In this document: one piece after another, positions 58,621 through 64,000 of the stretch | Layout of the letters: each line of letters opens with the position of its first letter | Position numbering within the stretch: the first letter of the stretch is position 1 | Assembly: GCF_932526225.1 (NCBI RefSeq) | Contig: NC_064036.1 | Span: forward strand, 8,129,519-8,193,518 | Direction of reading: 5' to 3' | DNA: 64,000 bases | DNA from: Nematostella vectensis | Lineage: Eukaryota > Cnidaria > Anthozoa > Actiniaria > Edwardsiidae | Position numbers and translations under genes: made by a program | Notes under the pieces: model-generated | Told to the model about the DNA's origin: nothing | What the model saw: the letters and a program-made list of their open reading frames with translations, nothing else | The model's database searches: none

Positions 58621-59552
58621 CTGAGCTATGACTCTCGACTATCCTGACTAATTTTTACTAGGAGTCTAAATTCGAAATGGGTATGGCGTCGACGACATAA
58701 TAGTTGAAATTCTATTTTCCCTGAGCACCTGAAAAATGTCCTCGTTTGCCGTCACGGGGTCGGCCCAATTGAAAGTTCTGCATGACTATTACAATAAACC
58801 TTTTCAACATGTGAACAGCAAAACCTCAAAACAATACCGCCCAACATCACAAGCATCCATAGGTGGCGCTTTCCGGTAATGACTTGAGTAGTAGGAGTCT
58901 GTTTTCTTGCTAAAGAAGGAGGCAATAGGGAATGGTTTAAGGTATATACCGCAGCAAAGCATACGCTTTTGGACTCACATTTAGCAGTACAGAGGACATT
59001 GTTTCTTCCTTATTTTTTGGGCATGGCATTTGTTCCATTTCCTCTTCCAGATAAAAAAATATAATTAAAAAAGTTAAGAGAAATGGCTATTCTTTCTAAA
59101 AACGATTGAAAATGGGTTAAGCGGTAAGAAGCGTTTTGAGATCAGAAAATGCCCCACTCGGAGCTTGCTATTAGGTACGCCTTACAGCGACGTTTTGAAA
59201 ATTTTGAATTTCTCTTCTGAAGATTACCGTTTAACAAACAAAGTGTGCCTTGATTTTCCCTTCTCGACGCAACCACCTCGTAAAAGTTTAAGAAATAACT
59301 ACTGTGGAGGAAGACAGACTTTCTCTGCGCATGGCATCTCATCTCGTCGCAACTAGAATATAAAAAGATCACGCTTTGCGACTTTTAGGCGGAAATGGCG
59401 AAGAACTTTTTTAAAGAGGCAAGAGAAAATTCGCTACAGAGCTCTAGAAAACAATTTATGTTAATCTTGCCAGGTAAAAGTACGCCGATGATGATAAGTA
59501 TGACAATCATAAGTAGATACGATTTATATATGGTGTGATACGTATAGAATAA

Positions 59553-59722
59553 AAAAGCCCAAACTGTCGTGATCTCGTACCAGAACAACGAATACAATAC
59601 ACCAAAAACTGGAATTCGACAAATTTTCGTGTTTAATAAGACTTCTTCAGGGCAGACTGAAGAAGTCTTATTAAAGACGAAAATTTGGCAGAGTCGAATT
59701 CCAGTTTTTGGTGTATGGTGTG
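59553..59722. mobile_element. Hairpin (foldback) MITE with ACACCAAAAACTGG arms
   Basis: The arms AATACACCAAAAACTGGAAT and TAATAAGACTTCTTCAG pair with CTGAAGAAGTCTTATTA and ATTCCAGTTTTTGGTGTAT around a six-base loop near 59650. Arms are about 55-60 bases. Related to 41905 and 62920. Confidence 0.85.
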
Positions 59723-60348
59723 ATACGTACACACTGTACAACTGTACTGTAAAACGTTTGATGATATTAAGGGTATAAGGAGTGAATCGTAATTCTAGCT
59801 ATTTTCGCCAGGTTTCCTCAAGAATGCTGGCGCCATATACACGATTGTTGTTGCTAATATAATATTAGGTTTAGGATCCACGACGCCGGGAAGAGAATGC
59901 CGGCTCGCGCAAGTCCTATTGCGCGCGCACAACTGTCGAGCCGAGAGTGTGAATCTTTTTTATGCGCGCGCTCAAGAGAAAATGAATCGGGAAAAAAACA
60001 TTAATTCTTTCAGAAGTCCATTATAACGATCAATAAATAATTCATAATTGTTTAGCTCTCTCGCTAAGTTCAACAGGTGGACTTTCTCTAACCCTTTTTG
60101 AACTCCTGTTCTATAATAAAAAAGCGGTGTCAAAATATTTATGAGACTAAATTGTTATGTAACATATTAAACCTTGTTTGTTCTAAATTATACATAAACA
60201 TAGAAACGTGTTCAAGGGAATTTAAAACTCCATTCAAGTAAATATCACTTTAATCTTAAAAAGTTTTATGTTTTGAGAAGCTTTTTGGGTTAAGGAATTT
60301 ATAACAAGGGACAATTTGAGTTTAATCTCGATTACTACACAGTTTAAA

Positions 60349-60512
60349 TTTATAGGATAGTTAGCACACTACTGAAGTTTTCAAGAGAGATTTTTCTTTT
60401 AAAGATTAGCCTAAATTCGAAATGAGTATGGCTTTTAAAGATTAGTCTAAATTCGAAATGAGTATGGCGTCGACGACATAATAGTTGAAATTCTTAATTT
60501 TTAAAGACAAGC
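60349..60512 (+). repeat. 165-bp direct repeat, copy 2
   Basis: Second copy of 58455-58620, same orientation, with a few substitutions (AAAGATTAG for AAAGACTAG). Confidence 0.9.
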
Positions 60513-61235
60513 CTTATCCTGAGCTTCTATTTTAGCTCATTCTTTAACTTGGCCTCATTTACTCCAAACTAAACTGGCGCTAAGGCCTAAGGCCTTTTAA
60601 AATGCCTTCTTGAAAATTCTAAAGCAACAATTACCCTTAGCCATTACTTCGATCACTATCCAAGCACCCATGTCCGGTATTTACGATACAAAAATTCAAC
60701 GCAGGAAAAGTAATTACCGCACGTGGTGTTGCACTTCTAAATGGACAGCGAGCATTTTAATTTAGACTTAATCACTTGATTAATTGGGAAGTGTTTAAGA
60801 GAAGAAGGCAAAACGAACCAAAAGGAAAAGTCTATGGGTGCACCTGTGCAGAATGGGCTAACAGAGCAGGGTTTAAAACGTGGCCTATGCGTAATGCTAC
60901 CATTATGAGTGTAACCCATTATTGATACTGTTTTTTTCCGGGTAAGTGTTTTGGGGGCTCTAGTAGGAGTTTCTGACGACAAAACTGCGTAAACGGTACG
61001 GCGTTAATGTACTTTAATAGTTTGGCTATTCAGTAAATAGCAGACGTTAGAAATACAATTTTACCCACTTCTTTGAATAACCGCTAAAGACCTCGTGTTT
61101 AACTGAGATGACGCGTGTCTAACAAGGTTTGATTGGTATATATACAAAAGGCAAAGTAGAGAAAAGTAGATAGACTCAAAGTGGAGTGTTGAGTGTTCAT
61201 CTTTGAACAAGCATAACTCATAACTGAAAACAAAC

Positions 61236-62272
61236 ATGAAACCAGAGGTACTGGCGTTTTTAGCCTCAGTGTTCATAGTTTTGGCGGTATTTTACCCAGT
61301 TTCTAGTGCTAATTGGGGATTTCGAGAAACAGACAAAACAGAAGATCTAGATAACATGAGAAACGAAGGGGAGGAAACGCAGCATTTACCTGTCAAAGGC
61401 CGCTCTCCATGCTTGTATTACCGGTGTGTCAGGAGACGAAGTTCAAACAGGTCTTTCAAAAAGTCAAGAAAACAGGTAATGTTTTAGTATAAATAATTAT
61501 AAAAACATGACAAAAATAAGAAGTTGAGAAGAAGTATTTACTGGAGAAATAAGAGCGATGCTTGAGGTCTGACTATATACTTAAGAAGGCTATAAATAGT
61601 TATTTTGATGTGAAGACAATGTCAATTGGCTTCTTTCAATGGTAAACCATGTACCTTTCACTATAAAACAACACTTCAATTTCTTAGATCGAGGTACGAT
61701 GTATAATTCATTTTTGAGGGGTAAAAGATATCACCATAGCATCGCAGGATACCGTTATAATTGATAAATTCTAATATTGAAAGTGATGATATGACCATTC
61801 TTCTGATAGAAATAAAGACTGACTGGACGTTTTCGCCTGTTTTTTTTTTTCCCTGTGAAAATGCACAGGTGACCTGTATTGACCAATGAGCGCGCATGAA
61901 AATTCATCAATGGGATATACAGATATAACATCTGATGACATATTAGTCTACCTGTGAACTTGTTTCTATCAAGTATAAAAAGCAGAATTTTTGTATGTCA
62001 TAGCTTTTTCGATTTTTCATATACTCTTGTGTGTGCAACTTTTTGCGCGATGTATTTCGTCAACTAATATGATTATGGGAATTTTTTACCGCATCAAAAA
62101 TGATGAAGAAGCTAAATTATTAACGAAAATATTATTTTCTCAACAGAGACCCCCCTATACAGCTGTCAACAGATATGACGTCATGACCCAACAAACAGCA
62201 AATACCAAATATGGCGAAACTTTTGCAGATATGACAAATACCGGATATGACGTCATTACCGAAGATGTATGA
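61236..62272 (+). CDS. Secreted peptide precursor B, unknown function
   Basis: Two exons, 61236-61475 and 62147-62272, join in phase 0 to 121 residues. A signal peptide (VLAFLASVFIVLAVFYPVSS) is followed by an acidic segment (ETDKTEDLDNMRNEGEE) and then GRSPCLYYRCVRRRSSNRSF and a Lys/Arg run. Exon 2 encodes a Tyr/Thr-rich tail with two similar phrases, NRYDVMTQQ and TGYDVITED, and two TGACGTCA palindromes at the DNA level. The CxxxxC-x-RRR-x-S core, acidic prosegment, phase 0 intron and about 41-codon second exon mirror precursor A, so the two are probably old tandem duplicates. No known family recognised; a cyclic peptide released at basic sites is an inference. Confidence 0.65.
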
Positions 62273-62760
62273 GAAAAGATGCTTGAGGTGTCTAGCTATG
62301 GAAGTAAAACTGCAAAATCATCCGTTGAGATAAAGGAATGAATCCAGTACATTATAGGAGACCCAATATGTAACCAAAAACGATTAATGAGGGAGAGGTA
62401 TCGAAAATATATATTTTTGAATTCAGATGTAGTTTAATTTATTATGACAGATACAACGAATTAGAATACCGTTACGTATATATTACTTATTACCAAAATA
62501 TACTGAACTTATTTATATCATGTTTGGCTGTTTCTTCTCTGTCCGGCGCACAAATCGTTATCTACACCTCTTGCACCTCTTGCTTCTGCCCCACCCTTCC
62601 CCAGTGCATAAACACTCCAACAGGAGCGTATCTAGGGGTGCCTCAGAGGGCACTATAGAATCGCCAAATCGTAGAGTTCATCACCATAAAATCCAAAAGT
62701 TCATCAAGCTTCGTGTTACCGGATATTCGAGTTGGCGAGAGTCTCCTGCTTGCGCGTATC

Positions 62761-62826
62761 TAAGAGGGTGTTGGAGGTAGGTACCAATCCCCAATAAGAG
62801 GGTGTTGGGGGTAGGTACCAATCCCC
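62761..62826 (+). repeat. 34-bp tandem duplication
   Basis: Two copies of AAGAGGGTGTTGG(A/G)GGTAGG followed by TACCAATCCCC. Confidence 0.85.
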
Positions 62827-62919
62827 TTTGGCCACCAAAGAGTGGGCCATTTCTTCTGGACTCGATGACGGTTTTATAACCAGGCAGAGACTCCAAGATA
62901 TTGAGCTCCAGAAATGAAA

Positions 62920-62958
62920 TCCATACACCAAAAACAGTTTTTGGTGTATTGTATTCAT
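62920..62958. repeat. Collapsed copy of the ACACCAAAAAC foldback family
   Basis: CATACACCAAAAACAGTTTT followed by TGGTGTATTGTATTC is a near-perfect palindrome keeping only the outer arms of the family. Confidence 0.75.
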
Positions 62959-63286
62959 TCTTCTGGTTCACGAACACGACTATTTTGGTTTTTTGTATTT
63001 ATGAGTTCCAGAAATGGATATCAGAGGTGAACTCCAGGAACGTACCAGGGGTGCGCAGGGTGCCTGCGCACCCCCCCCCCCCCCCCCCCCTCCCACCTTG
63101 GATGCCAAACGTGGGTTATTTCTTATTAAGGAATATGAAATACTCTGCTTTTTCCATAGAGACCTATGACTGCCCACCACCCTTCGACCAATCCTGGTAA
63201 CGCACAAGAACTCTGATGTAAAACAGAACTCCATTCAAAAATGAAATTTAAGGAAATTTATTAAGAACTTTAAGACAATCTTTGCC

Positions 63287-63478
63287 ATGGGGGACTATCT
63301 CCGCCAAGTCACCAATAATAAACATAGAATTGCACTAACAAAATTAAGGCCGAGCAATCACCAGCTCGAGGAAGAAACAGAGCGCTATAAGAGACCCTAC
63401 ATTCACCCAGATCAGAAAAAGCGACGGCGTGAATTATGCAAAGCAGAGATCGAGGATGGACAGTATTTTTTACTATAA
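63287..63478 (+). pseudogene. LINE ORF2 C-terminal fragment
   Basis: The frame gives HRIALTKLRPSNHQLEEETE, then RELCKAEIEDGQYFLL before a stop. This is the post-reverse-transcriptase region of non-LTR elements (RxALxxLRxxxHxLxxExxR, C-x-x-E-x-E-D-x-x-H/Y-F-L-L). The stop and lack of the polymerase part show a dead fragment. Confidence 0.72.
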
Positions 63479-64000
63479 GTCCGACATTTCAGAGGAAAAA
63501 AGGAACAAATAGAGTGTATAGAGCGAAACGAAAAGGTCGAATTTAGTATGGCAACAATAGAGGTCTTTCACTACTTCATAAATTACCCTTAAAAAACAGC
63601 AACACAAAAAGTTATTGCTACACAAATCCACGAAGGCTTCTGCATAAAAAATAACTTAATTTAATACTTATTAGAAATTTATTGGGATCTGGTCCATGTT
63701 CTATTATATATAATTCCCCAATAAGCGATGTGTGTCCATCTGTCCTCCCCCCCACCCCCCACCCCCCATCCAAACACACACTCACCTCAGCCAATCTTGC
63801 TCTCGTTTCCAGGCGACCTCTAACTTCCAAGAAGAAGAAAAACAAAGGGATCCCACTTTCATAACGTTAAACCACCAGCAGCTTTGTGGACATTTTAATA
63901 CAGTAGAAACACGGCAAAATCCACAGCAATTACCAAACAGATTTCTCTATTAAAGCTTCAGTACAATTGGATAAATTCCAGCAGGATTACTTGCCGATTG
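63479..64000. other. Right edge, no gene seen
   Basis: A C-rich run (CCCCCCCACCCCCC type) lies at about 63747-63770. Short frames here show no domain. Confidence 0.4.

Larger units (their letters stand above)
56829..61235. other. Intergenic region between the two peptide genes
   Basis: No exon recognised. It contains a Tc1/pogo-like MITE (57088-57312), two copies of a 165-base direct repeat (58455-58620, 60349-60512) and a hairpin MITE (59553-59722). A possible TATA box (TATATATAC) at about 61137 precedes precursor B. Confidence 0.5.
62273..63286. other. Repeat-rich region right of precursor B
   Basis: It contains a poly(C) run of about 23 bases at about 63069-63091 next to GTGCGCAGGGTGCCTGCGCAC. 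No exon recognised. Confidence 0.5.

Noticed and set aside
62681-62977. ORFs with repeated phrases such as WYLPPTPSYW
   Set aside because: Caused by a 34-base tandem duplication and the foldback palindrome.

Overview
This is a nuclear, intron-rich animal genome segment, AT-rich outside exons. Protein sequences recovered across consistent splice phases are very close to vertebrate CHD4, SSR3, SSU72, NAA38 and LPP/zyxin. The astacin protease with a C-terminal ShK-like tail, the compact introns and the dense short DNA transposons suggest a cnidarian, most likely a sea anemone; the species cannot be proved from sequence alone. All genes were assembled by hand by joining ORF pieces at GT-AG (once GC-AG) sites and checking phase, so exon coordinates are predictions.

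Layout. 1-5782 (-): first 12 coding exons of a CHD4/Mi-2 remodeller (515 residues; the rest lies beyond the left edge). 7254-10142 (-): complete SSR3 (TRAP gamma, 184 aa), with a terminal-inverted-repeat element abutting one splice donor. 10565-11691: 1.1 kb long-TIR transposon. 12595-19760 (-): complete SSU72 phosphatase (193 aa) with a 5.7 kb intron holding a LINE relic. 20039-22918 (+): NAA38/LSMD1, divergent from SSU72 across a 278-bp promoter carrying a CRE palindrome. 23699-27396 (-): short three-LIM zyxin/LPP-like protein. 27718-36904 (+): 19-exon protein with an N-terminal ubiquitin-like domain, hydrophobic membrane segments and an armadillo-type repeat region that I cannot name; it is divergent from the LIM gene across a 321-bp promoter that also has a CRE. 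39845-50606 (+): astacin metalloprotease with ShK-like tail; its last intron hosts a decayed Crypton-like tyrosine recombinase, an opposing spliced ORF and a foldback element. 54415-56828 and 61236-62272 (+): two similar two-exon secreted peptide precursors of unknown function. 63287-63478: LINE fragment.

The housekeeping genes act in chromatin remodelling, ER translocation, RNA polymerase II CTD dephosphorylation and N-terminal acetylation; the LIM gene suggests focal adhesions. They are neighbours, not a pathway. The right third is gene-poor and repeat-rich.

The most unusual observation is that tandem repeats repeatedly start at gene boundaries: two stop-codon regions (NAA38 and the Ubl-ARM gene), two splice acceptors, one splice donor and one 3' UTR have each been tandemly copied. 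The two best biological leads are the Ubl-membrane-ARM protein and the paired secreted peptide genes.
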